From Granulosicoccus sp045110515 (lineage in GTDB: Bacteria; Pseudomonadota; Gammaproteobacteria; Granulosicoccales; Granulosicoccaceae): a stretch of 64,000 nt of DNA. Below the pieces are notes generated by a model, which made no database searches, had not been told where the DNA came from, and saw nothing but the letters and a program-made list of their open reading frames with translations. The stretch covers positions 16,889-80,888 of the forward strand of contig JBGCGD010000018.1 in assembly GCA_045110515.1 (NCBI GenBank), written 5' to 3'. The position numbers and the translations under genes were made by a program. Below are positions 33,897 to 42,219 of this stretch, one piece after another (within the stretch, counting starts at the first letter, position 1; each line of letters starts with the position of its first letter).

Positions 33897-34142
33897 GGAG
33901 GGTCAAAGCCAAACACAGGCGTAAAAACACTACAACAAGCATGGCGATTGTTATTAACTTCTACCAATGCTAGGTGAAGCTTTTAGCGAAAATGCCGCAC
34001 AGCAAGGTAGCTAAACAATCTGAATAAGCCACCTTGCTGATACGTCAGGATAACCACTTAAAAGTGGAGTAAACAGAGCTTTATTCACTAACGAGCCTAG
34101 ACACTCGCTAAGGATATGCCGCTTTTGTAACTATGTCTTCGT

Positions 34143-35015
34143 TTAACTCGAGGCTACTTTATCTTGAGTCTTCGTGTCGAAATCGTTGGCATCATGTCTT
34201 TCATGCAACTGGGATTCGGGCTCGCCAAACGTGCGATTGACCATTCGGCCACGTTTAACTGCTTCACGCTGGCTAATACGATCGGCCCATTCCACAACAT
34301 GAGTGTAGGTGTGTGCTTCAAGAAATTCAGCTGCCGAATAAACCGTGTTTTGAATAACAGCCCCGTACCATGGGTAGATCGCTATATCGGCAATCGTGTA
34401 CTCATCACCTGCAATGTACTTATTGTTCGCGAGCTGGCGATTAAGCACATCGAGCTGGCGCTTTGCTTCCATGGTAAAGCGGTCTATGCAGTATTCGATT
34501 TTGATGGGAGCATACGCATAAAAATGTCCGAACCCACCCCCTAGATAGGGTGCGCTACCCATTTGCCAAAACAACCAAGATAAGCACTCTGTTCTCAGTG
34601 CAGGGTCTTTAGGTAGAAAGGCTCCATGCTTCTCTGCCAAATAGAGCAAAATGGAACCTGATTCGAATACGCGCGTGGGTGGCGTCGTGCTGTGGTCCAG
34701 TAGCGCTGGAATTTTCGAGTTTGGGTTGATATCAACAAAGCCACTGCCAAATTGATCTCCATCGCCAATTTTTATCAAATGCGCATCGTATTCCGCTTCA
34801 CTGATACCCAGCGCCAGTAGCTCCTCCAGCATAACTGTGACTTTGACACCGTTTGGAGTTGCTAGAGAATAGAGCTGCAAGGGGTGTCTACCGACGGGTA
34901 ATTCCTTGTCGTGAGTAGGGCCTGCAATCGGGCGATTAATATTCGCCCAAGCTCCGCCACTTTCCGCCTCCCATTTCCAGACAGCAGGAGGGGTGTAATC
35001 AGATTCTTGACTCAT
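34143..35015 (-). CDS. yghU: Glutathione-dependent disulfide-bond oxidoreductase, YghU-like
   Basis: A 290-residue glutathione S-transferase-superfamily protein. The N-terminal extension (YTPPAVWKWEAESGGAWANINRPIAGPTHDKELPVG) is characteristic of YghU. It is followed by the thioredoxin-like domain HPLQLYSLATPNGVKVTVMLEE, the NPNSKIPAL and FESGSILLYLAEKHG glutathione-binding segments, and an all-helical C-terminal domain. YghU-type enzymes bind two glutathione molecules and reduce disulfides or peroxides. Length is as expected for the family. It stands alone, with no obvious operon partner. Confidence 0.9.
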   Translation of the reverse strand: MSQESDYTPPAVWKWEAESGGAWANINRPIAGPTHDKELPVGRHPLQLYSLATPNGVKVTVMLEELLALGISEAEYDAHLIKIGDGDQFGSGFVDINPNSKIPALLDHSTTPPTRVFESGSILLYLAEKHGAFLPKDPALRTECLSWLFWQMGSAPYLGGGFGHFYAYAPIKIEYCIDRFTMEAKRQLDVLNRQLANNKYIAGDEYTIADIAIYPWYGAVIQNTVYSAAEFLEAHTYTHVVEWADRISQREAVKRGRMVNRTFGEPESQLHERHDANDFDTKTQDKVASS

Positions 35016-35309
35016 GAGGGTATCCGTGTGGTTGAGAGGTTTCTATACACTTGAAATCGTGTGAAGAATCGAGACTTAGGGATTACTAAGAGTGAATTCA
35101 AGCTGTAATTGTTCCGCAATGGTCCGATATTTTTCCATAAACTCATCGGCTCAGACTATCGTAGCCGATCCGACCCTCAACGCCGACTCACATTGAGCCC
35201 ATTTGAGGGCTTATGCAATGGGTCATTGTTCGTGCAGTACCCATAGAAAATTGGATTACGCTGCGGCAAGTGAAAACGGTTTGCTTAAAGTATTTTCATT
35301 TTGCCAATT

Positions 35310-35756
35310 TTACTCCGGCATTAACGTACCTTTGATGGTGCGTGAATACCCACGAAACTGGGCAACCGTAACATGGGTCTGATTGACTACACGGATATCG
35401 TAGATGCCACTTCGCCCCTGTCGGGAGACTTCTGTGGCGATAGCGGTCAACGTATCACCGCTATTTACAGGCTTTATGTACGTGATAGTGCCATGCTGAG
35501 CAACGGTTCTTTGGTTATAGGTATTGCAGGCGAAAGCAAACGCTGAATCGGCTAGCGTGAATATATACCCGCCGTGACAATCGCCATGGCCATTGCACAT
35601 GTGCTCCTTTATGATCATGGACATATGACAAGTGCCCGGAGCGACCTCTGACAATTTCATGTCCAGAAACTGAGTTGCTTTGTCGCTCTCCCAAAGAGCG
35701 GCAGCACAGGATTCGGCCAGCTGTTGAACAGATAATTGCGATGCTTCAGGTGACAT
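35310..35756 (-). CDS. paaI: Hotdog-fold thioesterase, PaaI-like
   Basis: A 148-residue hotdog-fold protein. CNGHGDCHGGYIFTLADSAFAFACN around residues 51-75 has the catalytic aspartate and the HGG of PaaI, the hydroxyphenylacetyl-CoA thioesterase, and GDTLTA begins the C-terminal strand. ATG 35756 gives a standard family length; a longer frame to 35882 would add 42 unusual residues. These enzymes hydrolyse acyl-CoA esters in phenylacetate degradation or elsewhere. No other paa gene is in the window, so PaaI activity is not assured. It may be a generic thioesterase. Confidence 0.78.
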   Translation of the reverse strand: MSPEASQLSVQQLAESCAAALWESDKATQFLDMKLSEVAPGTCHMSMIIKEHMCNGHGDCHGGYIFTLADSAFAFACNTYNQRTVAQHGTITYIKPVNSGDTLTAIATEVSRQGRSGIYDIRVVNQTHVTVAQFRGYSRTIKGTLMPE

Positions 35757-35916
35757 GGTCCGGATCCCTATTCGTTGATGGTAGTCGACGGGTTCAATAG
35801 CGCCAGTATACAATCGTGCATGTGTTGTGTCCGCAGTGAGAGAGACCGTGTGCGGGTCAGATTCTTCGGCACTCACGGCCATAGACAGACTAATTTTTAA
35901 GGTAGTGAATTTTCTT

Positions 35917-36366
35917 ATGACTAAGTGGCGCCCGGTTCAGTCGGTACAGCCGAAAGTAATAGGCATTTGCGTGAACAGAGGGGCTCTGTTGGCAATGGAG
36001 GTTTACGCCGACGATGGCAGCATCAAAGGAGTAAGGCCCTTGGGCGGCTTAATAGAATTTGGTGAAACACGCGAACAAGCCTTAAAGCGCGAGTTCTTAG
36101 AAGAGCTGGATACGAAAATAGAGTTGTCCGGTCGTTGGAGAACGTTCGAAAACCTTTACGATCATGCCGGTATGCGGGGGCATGAAATCATCTTTGCTAT
36201 AGGCATCAGCTTGGCGGACAAAAGCTTGTATAGAAAAGAGGTCATTGTCTTTTCAGAGGACAGTGGAACCTCAAATACCGCTCGTTGGTTCCCGTTAGAA
36301 GATATTAAAAGCGGCTCTGTAGAGTTATTTCCAACAGGTTTAATAGAAGCATTACAGCCTAGCTAA
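35917..36366 (+). CDS. NUDIX hydrolase
   Basis: A 149-residue protein with the Nudix box at about residues 46-68: GGLIEFGETREQALKREFLEEL, matching Gx5Ex7REUxEExGU apart from the final residues. The catalytic glutamates of REFLEE are present. Family members hydrolyse nucleoside diphosphates linked to another moiety, such as 8-oxo-dGTP, ADP-ribose or NADH. ATG 35917 follows AAGGT at a suitable distance and lies in the 5' region of the divergent paaI-like gene. Substrate cannot be predicted. Confidence 0.87.
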   Translation: MTKWRPVQSVQPKVIGICVNRGALLAMEVYADDGSIKGVRPLGGLIEFGETREQALKREFLEELDTKIELSGRWRTFENLYDHAGMRGHEIIFAIGISLADKSLYRKEVIVFSEDSGTSNTARWFPLEDIKSGSVELFPTGLIEALQPS

Positions 36367-36456
36367 ATGTAACCAATTGTCATAGCCCGTTGAAAAGACT
36401 TGAAAACAGCTGACCCCGGGCCAACGCTTTATACACGTAAAAAACGGGAATACCCC

Positions 36457-36957
36457 ATGATAGATCAAGTAAAACGAAATACCTTAAAGCGAATTGGACT
36501 AACAACCGCAACGGTCGCAGCTGGTGCTGTGGGTTCGCACACATTCGCCAATGCATCGAGCTATTTGGCAAACGACAGATCATTGAGCGATGTTCAATCC
36601 TTAGCTGATATCCGTGTCAGTACACGGGTATCGTCAGTCACCAATGATCTGGAAGTTTTAATTAAAAACATTGGGCCTGAGAGTGCCACCATCACGCAAT
36701 TGACGCCGTCAGTTACGCTCACCAAGCGAGGTCAATTTGATTTTGGACAATTGCTGCGGGACGGCGATGTTGTTCTAGCCCCAGGACAGTCATTGAGCGT
36801 TCCAATGAAACCACATGCAGTTGCGTTTAATGCAGCTGACTCTGCAAGTGGGCAAGCTCGCACATTGACAGACGCGCTGCGTCGTTCGTTCAGTGTAATT
36901 ACAGACAACGAAGCGTTTGCTAGGGTCGAGGTGTCCGACTCCGTCCAGTTTGTCTAG
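36457..36957 (+). CDS. Exported protein of unknown function with a Tat-like signal
   Basis: A 166-residue protein. The N-terminus MIDQVKRNTLKRIGLTTATVAAGAVG resembles a twin-arginine leader, though the pair is Lys-Arg rather than Arg-Arg, and the hydrophobic core ends near ANA at residue 33. The mature part has beta-strand alternation (STRVSSVTNDLEVLIKNIG) resembling an immunoglobulin-like or CARDB-type domain. No catalytic motif is visible. I do not recognise the family. It precedes the Hsp70-like gene by 175 bases on the same strand and is probably a separate transcript. Confidence 0.6.
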   Translation: MIDQVKRNTLKRIGLTTATVAAGAVGSHTFANASSYLANDRSLSDVQSLADIRVSTRVSSVTNDLEVLIKNIGPESATITQLTPSVTLTKRGQFDFGQLLRDGDVVLAPGQSLSVPMKPHAVAFNAADSASGQARTLTDALRRSFSVITDNEAFARVEVSDSVQFV

Positions 36958-37131
36958 ATTACCCGCACTAAGCGGATATTGGTTAAGCGCGGCAATTGAC
37001 ATGAAAGTCGTCAGCTTGACGATATTTTTAATCAAAACATAGATCAATACGTTTGCGCTTACTATAATGCTGGGTCCGGCCAGCGCAAGTGCGTTGGCCG
37101 TCTCCTGTAAGGCAACTGATTGCACGAACTC

Positions 37132-38391
37132 ATGGCTACGACGAATATCGGCGGTATTGATTTTGGTACCTCTAATTCGAGTGTAGGCTGCTTTGAGCAC
37201 GGTCAAGCGAAGCTCATTCGCTTCGGAGACGATGGTATAGCCGTGCCAAGCGCCATTTTCTACCCGACAGACTCGACTATTACTGCCTTCGGTAAACAGG
37301 CAGTATTGCAGTATCGATCAGGTGAGGAAGGGCGCTTGTTACGCTCGTTGAAATCTGTTTTAGGTTCCTCATTAATGTCTGAGAAAACCACGATTCGCAA
37401 CAAGCGTGTTCCCTTCACCGACATTATTCAGGACTTCTTTCAATATTTGCAAACCACACTGGTCAACAGCACAGAAAACACGGTAGAGAGTGTGGTTGTC
37501 GGTCGGCCGGTTCATTTTGTTGACGATGACGAAAAAAAAGACCGGGGTGCTCAAGACCAATTAAAAACCATTGCAACGAAGGCTGGGTTTAAGTTTGTTG
37601 ATTTTCAGTTTGAGCCTATCGCCGCAGCGTTGAGTTATGAGAGCACTTTGTCCAAAGAAGAGCTGGCATTGGTGGTTGATATCGGAGGTGGCACAGCAGA
37701 CTTTACTGTTATTCGTCTATCACCTGAAAGACGGCGTCAGGCTGTTCGCACCGACGACATTCTCTCTACCGTGGGAATTCATATCGGCGGAACCGATTTT
37801 GATCGCCTGTTAAGTCTTCGTTCGGTCATGCCCTTGCTAGGGATGGGGTCAGGCGTGAAAGCTACAGAGCGCTTGCTACCCGGTTCCCTCTATTTTGATC
37901 TAGCCACTTGGCATCGCATTCCGCTTCTGTATAACGCAGCCACGTTGCTAAGCATCAAACAGATGAAAATGGATGCGAAAGAACCTGAGCTTGTGCAACG
38001 CCTCTACGATGTCGTTGAAGGCCAGTACGGTCATGAACTTGCTGGAGCGGTAGAACAAGTAAAAATACATTTGTCAGATGCGGAAAACGCGTTGTTTGAA
38101 TTGACCACTGTTGCAGATGGCTTACAAGGCGATGTCCCGCGTGGTGAATTCGAAGCATCCGTTGCTCAGGCCATCGATAAACTCGTTGAGTGTGTCTCAA
38201 CGGGATTGACCGGAGCCGGTGTTGAATCTAGTGCCATTACCAGTGTCTTTTATACCGGAGGGTCTTCGTCTGTTCCTCTTTTACAAAAACGCATAGCCGA
38301 TGTTTTTCCAGATGCAAAACACGTTAGAGGAGATACCTTTGGCAGTGTCGGTCTGGGTTTAACGATCGATGCGGCCAGTAAGTTTGCTTAA
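37132..38391 (+). CDS. Hsp70-family protein, YegD-like
   Basis: A 419-residue Hsp70-type ATPase. The phosphate-1 motif is GGIDFGTSNSSVG at residues 6-18, phosphate-2 is LVVDIGGGTADFTV near 185-198, and the adenosine motif is YTGGSSSVPLLQK near 373-385. The protein ends after the nucleotide-binding region and lacks the beta substrate-binding domain and lid of DnaK, so it matches the shorter YegD type. ATG 37132 is preferred over TTG 37120. YegD-like proteins have an uncertain role and are not redundant with DnaK. It is convergent with the LDH2-family gene (8 bases between stops). Confidence 0.88.
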   Translation: MATTNIGGIDFGTSNSSVGCFEHGQAKLIRFGDDGIAVPSAIFYPTDSTITAFGKQAVLQYRSGEEGRLLRSLKSVLGSSLMSEKTTIRNKRVPFTDIIQDFFQYLQTTLVNSTENTVESVVVGRPVHFVDDDEKKDRGAQDQLKTIATKAGFKFVDFQFEPIAAALSYESTLSKEELALVVDIGGGTADFTVIRLSPERRRQAVRTDDILSTVGIHIGGTDFDRLLSLRSVMPLLGMGSGVKATERLLPGSLYFDLATWHRIPLLYNAATLLSIKQMKMDAKEPELVQRLYDVVEGQYGHELAGAVEQVKIHLSDAENALFELTTVADGLQGDVPRGEFEASVAQAIDKLVECVSTGLTGAGVESSAITSVFYTGGSSSVPLLQKRIADVFPDAKHVRGDTFGSVGLGLTIDAASKFA

Positions 38392-38398
38392 ACAGACT

Positions 38399-39484
38399 TT
38401 AGTCTTGTTTGCGTAAAAGACTGTGCAGATAGTCTTCGCTTAAAGAGAACTGAGCGCCGCACTTCAATAGCTGATTTATTGTTTCGTTGTCTACCGGAAT
38501 ACCCCGGTGTGTTCTATTTGTCCTGTTTTCAATTTCCGGTTCTCCCGGTAAAAGGACCTCTTTCGTTCCGACGGCTGCAGGTTTTGCCTTAATGAAGTCG
38601 TAGAGCTCGGTTGTCTTGCGAGCCACATCGTCCGAGCTTCCAAAGGCGGCAGGGTCGATGATGACCGAAAACATATTGTTTATGACACCGCTTGGCAAGT
38701 GTTCCATGGTGGCGACGGTGTCATTGCTAACCAGCGCGCCTGCAAGCATCTCGACAAAGATACCTAAGCCTGATCCTTTGTGTGCACCAAACGCAGACAA
38801 GGCGCCTTCACGGTTTAATGCCATTGGATCTGGATCGCGGGTTTCGAGACCGTCGCTGTCTACTAGGCACCCTAAAGGCATTTGTTCACCTTTGTTACTG
38901 GCAACTCTAACTTTACCGAACGCGACGGTACTCGTGGCAATATCCAGTAACGGATAGGCTTTTTCTTCGACTGGCATGGCCATGCTAATTGGATTTGTGG
39001 AAAACCCAGGCTCGCGTGCGCCAAACGGTGCGACAAGAGGCGGGTGTCCCACCACGTTAACCATGTGAATGGACACATAGCCACGCGCCGCGCAATATTC
39101 GGAATAGGCACCCACTCTGGATACATGGCCTGAATTTCTGAGTCCCAACACAGCAACCTTATGTTCAGGGACGCTCTTCATGGCATGGTCCAGGGCTAGA
39201 AGCGCCATCCGATGGCCGAAGCCACGGTTTGCATTGACGATAGAAATTGCGCCGATAGGCTCGTGCAGTGTGGGGGATTGATTGGGAATCAGGTTGCCGT
39301 CGCGCACTTGATTGCCGTAAAGCGGCAACATGCCGATACCGTGGGAATCGTGTCCGGTGAGGTTGGCATCAATGAGATGATCAGAGATGATCGTGGCTTC
39401 ATCACTATTGCAACCAAACCCTGTCAAAATAGTGTGGGCAAGTTGGTTGAGAGAGGTGCTGGTATAGTTCGTCTCAGTGCCCAC
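38399..39484 (-). CDS. LDH2/malate dehydrogenase-family oxidoreductase
   Basis: A 361-residue Ldh-family enzyme, NAD(P)-dependent but unrelated to Rossmann lactate dehydrogenases. Family hallmarks are DHLIDANLTGHDSHGIGMLP near 31-50 with the catalytic histidine, GGVS-like NRGFGH, GPREPGFSTNPI-like (FGAREPGFSTNPISMAMP) and AFGAHKGSGLGIFVEMLAG near 240. Members reduce 2-oxo acids such as oxaloacetate, ureidoglycolate, 2,3-diketo-L-gulonate or sulfopyruvate (ComC). Since comDE is about 20 kb away, a sulfolactate dehydrogenase role is possible but unproven. It is divergent from the Gfo/Idh/MocA gene across 91 bases. Confidence 0.85.
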   Translation of the reverse strand: MGTETNYTSTSLNQLAHTILTGFGCNSDEATIISDHLIDANLTGHDSHGIGMLPLYGNQVRDGNLIPNQSPTLHEPIGAISIVNANRGFGHRMALLALDHAMKSVPEHKVAVLGLRNSGHVSRVGAYSEYCAARGYVSIHMVNVVGHPPLVAPFGAREPGFSTNPISMAMPVEEKAYPLLDIATSTVAFGKVRVASNKGEQMPLGCLVDSDGLETRDPDPMALNREGALSAFGAHKGSGLGIFVEMLAGALVSNDTVATMEHLPSGVINNMFSVIIDPAAFGSSDDVARKTTELYDFIKAKPAAVGTKEVLLPGEPEIENRTNRTHRGIPVDNETINQLLKCGAQFSLSEDYLHSLLRKQD

Positions 39485-39575
39485 TAAGTCTCCGGTGTTT
39501 TTGTCTGCGTGTAGAATTGTAATGCGATGGGCTCTTTAAGCCAATCCTTAGCACCTATTGAAATGGAAAATAATT

Positions 39576-40562
39576 ATGTTGAAGTTCGGAATTTTGTCCA
39601 CTGCGAAAATCGCTGATGAGCATTTGATACCTGCTATACAGCAGTCCGGCACTGCCTCCTTAGAAGCTATCGCGTCGAGAGATTTAAAAAAAGCAAAGAA
39701 GATGGCGGCCAAGTTTAATGCCCCTCAAGCGTTTGGTAGCTACGACGAGCTTCTTGCCTCTGACGACATCGATGCGGTTTATATTCCTTTACCCACGTCT
39801 CAGCATGTTGATTGGGCGGTTAAAGCTGCGCAGGCTGGGAAGCATGTTCTAGTGGAAAAACCGCTGGCGTTGAAAGCTACTGATATAAAGAAGCTTATCA
39901 AAGCGCGAGACAAAGCCGGAGTTGTTGTATCTGAAGGGTATATGGTCACTTATCATCCTCAGTGGCTCAAAGTACGTGATCTAATAAAAAAGAATGCAAT
40001 AGGGAAACTTCGTCGCATTGAATCTTCCTTTAGTTATTTCAATGTCGATGAAAACAATATGCGCAACCGCCCGGAGCTAGGTGGTGGGGCCTTACCTGAT
40101 ATTGGAGTTTACCCAACAGTGTGTGCCCGTTTTGCCACTGGCCTTGAACCTAAAACTGTAACGGCGCAGGTAGAGTTTGATCCCAAGTTTAAAACTGACC
40201 GGTACGCTAATGTTCAGCTGGAGTTCGACGGTGTAGATATGAATTTTTATGTATCCACTCAAATGGCCAATCGGCAAACCATGGTTTTTCATGGGGACAA
40301 AGGATTTATTGAGCTGACCGCCCCCTTTAATTCCAATTTATATGAAGGTGATGAAGTTCGACTACACAATTCAAAGCACAATGAAACGCAGGTTTTTCGA
40401 TACACCGGATTAAATCAGTACCGGTATCAAATCGATGCGTATGCAAAAGCGGTGGCTGGCAAAAAACAAGCCTACTTCACGCTAGAGGATTCTGTATTAA
40501 ACCAGAAAGTCATTGACGCGATATACAAGTCGGGCAAGAGCGGCAAACGAGCGAGGGTTTGA
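39576..40562 (+). CDS. Gfo/Idh/MocA-family oxidoreductase
   Basis: A 328-residue NAD(P)-dependent enzyme with a Rossmann fold: LKFGILSTAKIADEHLIPA at residues 2-20 (GILSTAKIA is the nucleotide-binding loop), AVYIPLPTSQH and KHVLVEKPLALKA near 91-103 with the catalytic lysine, and GALPDIGVYP near 175 in the second domain. Such cytosolic enzymes oxidise or reduce sugars, inositol and related polyols; substrate not predictable. ATG 39576 follows GGAAAATAATT. It is divergent from the LDH2-family gene. Confidence 0.87.
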   Translation: MLKFGILSTAKIADEHLIPAIQQSGTASLEAIASRDLKKAKKMAAKFNAPQAFGSYDELLASDDIDAVYIPLPTSQHVDWAVKAAQAGKHVLVEKPLALKATDIKKLIKARDKAGVVVSEGYMVTYHPQWLKVRDLIKKNAIGKLRRIESSFSYFNVDENNMRNRPELGGGALPDIGVYPTVCARFATGLEPKTVTAQVEFDPKFKTDRYANVQLEFDGVDMNFYVSTQMANRQTMVFHGDKGFIELTAPFNSNLYEGDEVRLHNSKHNETQVFRYTGLNQYRYQIDAYAKAVAGKKQAYFTLEDSVLNQKVIDAIYKSGKSGKRARV

Positions 40563-40786
40563 CGGCCAGATAAGCTTCTGAAGACGGGTAGTGTGCTTGT
40601 GTGCCTGAGATAGCCCTGAACCTTTGCTACGGTTGTGCAAACTAGCGTTACCGAGCGTGTCTAACGTGGACTGGGTCCACTCACCTGAAGGTGCGACACT
40701 GCTCGGTAGTTGCACTCGCTATTAGCAATATGGGGCTATCTAAATAATGTTATTGATGCGTACCAAGTCGCGAGTATTTGCTGAGC

Positions 40787-42205
40787 TTAGGCGTTGCCGA
40801 AGAGCGGTATTACGTTTCGCCAATCACTTTGAAAATTAGCTAGATCGGGGAAAACTTCAAGCATGTCGCTGTCGGTGACTCCCATCCAATTCGCTAGCGC
40901 TGCTCCGTATTGATTGATCGATAGTGACGGGATAACTCGGCCCTTATCGCTACTATCATCATCGGCTCCTAGATCGTAGCTGGGTAGACTGCCAAACATC
41001 TGGCCACCGTTAACTGCACCTCCCATCACCATGTAGTGACCACCCCAGCCGTGATCTGAACCATCCCCGTTTATGGTTAGGGTTCTCCCGAAATCCGATG
41101 CGGTAAAAGAGGTGACCTTGTCAGTCATTCCTATTTCGTCGATGGTCGCTTGAAAATCAGCCAGGCTACGGTTCAAGTCTCTTAGCAGCACTTCCAACCT
41201 GGGGCTTTGGTTATCGTGCGTATCCCAGCCGCCCGCTCCGACAAAAAATATTTGGCGCTTCATTTTCAATAGGCTGTTGCTTTTAATCATTCTAGCCACC
41301 ATCCGAAGCTGGGTCGCAAGCCGACTACTTCCATCATATGGGGTTGTAAAATCTGCATGCGCCGCGAGTGCACCATCTATTTGGCTAGCGGCATTCTTAG
41401 CCGTGTTAAACGAACTGGCTGCCTGCTGTTTAAGCGGATGTGCTGAAGATAGCGCCAGTATTTGTTGTAACGTGGCGTCACGGGCACCGTTCTGTGCGCT
41501 TTTTGCCGAATCTAAATATGACAGTAGGCTAAGACCCGTGTTTGCGTTCAAGCCTAAGGGTTGAATCTGGTTGCCAGGTAGCCAATGGTTAGTTCCAGCC
41601 ACTGAAAAGCTAGGTGGCAATGTAGCCTCACTATTCGCATGTTGAAGTAGGTCAGCCATTCTGCCACCCCAACCAGTTCCTACCAAGGAGGCAGGGGAGC
41701 TGCTTAGCCCTTTCAGCCATTGTTCTTGCTGATGATTGTGCGCAAAAAGGTCACTCGGGATTAATGGGCTTTCTGCTTGGTAGTGACTTCTGGTGACCGG
41801 GGCGATCAAATTCCCTGCATTCCCCACCACAGCGATTTTCCCGCTTGCATACATGGAGTGTAGGTCAGAGAGCAGTGGGTTAAAACCTATTGCAGCGGTA
41901 GGGGAGTCGATCAGCAAGGAATCGTATGGAACTGCCAGCGGCCCACGGCTTGCGGCATAACGGTTATAAGCATCCTCTTGGGCAGGCACGAACATGTTGA
42001 ATGAATCACTGCCGCCGTACAAGAATACGCAAACCAGCGCTTTGTAGTCGTCCAATGCTGCATAGTCACTGCTGGCAGCTAAGGCTGAGCCAATAAGACT
42101 TAGCTTGCCATTCATAGCTGCGGCTCCAGAACCCAGCAGAGACATAGCAGCGAAATTTTTTAGAAAGTCTCGACGTTCCCGGCGAGTTTTATGATTGTGC
42201 GACAT
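40787..42205 (-). CDS. DUF1501 protein with Tat signal peptide
   Basis: A 472-residue exported protein. The N-terminus TRRERRDFLKNFAAMSLLGSG contains the twin-arginine motif RRDFLK and a hydrophobic core. The mature domain starts ALVCVFLYGGSDSFNMFVPA, and the family residues FFVGAGGWDTHDNQ and DFGRTLTINGDGSDHGWGGHY are present; these metal-ligand-like motifs resemble sulfatase-like arylsulfatase folds. DUF1501 genes are very often beside DUF1800 genes, as here, 14 bases apart. The mature protein is exported folded by Tat. Function is not established. Confidence 0.85.
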   Translation of the reverse strand: MSHNHKTRRERRDFLKNFAAMSLLGSGAAAMNGKLSLIGSALAASSDYAALDDYKALVCVFLYGGSDSFNMFVPAQEDAYNRYAASRGPLAVPYDSLLIDSPTAAIGFNPLLSDLHSMYASGKIAVVGNAGNLIAPVTRSHYQAESPLIPSDLFAHNHQQEQWLKGLSSSPASLVGTGWGGRMADLLQHANSEATLPPSFSVAGTNHWLPGNQIQPLGLNANTGLSLLSYLDSAKSAQNGARDATLQQILALSSAHPLKQQAASSFNTAKNAASQIDGALAAHADFTTPYDGSSRLATQLRMVARMIKSNSLLKMKRQIFFVGAGGWDTHDNQSPRLEVLLRDLNRSLADFQATIDEIGMTDKVTSFTASDFGRTLTINGDGSDHGWGGHYMVMGGAVNGGQMFGSLPSYDLGADDDSSDKGRVIPSLSINQYGAALANWMGVTDSDMLEVFPDLANFQSDWRNVIPLFGNA

Positions 42206-42219
42206 AGTGACTCCGATTC

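Noticed and set aside
35757..35882. N-terminal extension of the PaaI-like frame
   Set aside because: Adds 42 residues unlike the family; ATG 35756 gives the expected length.
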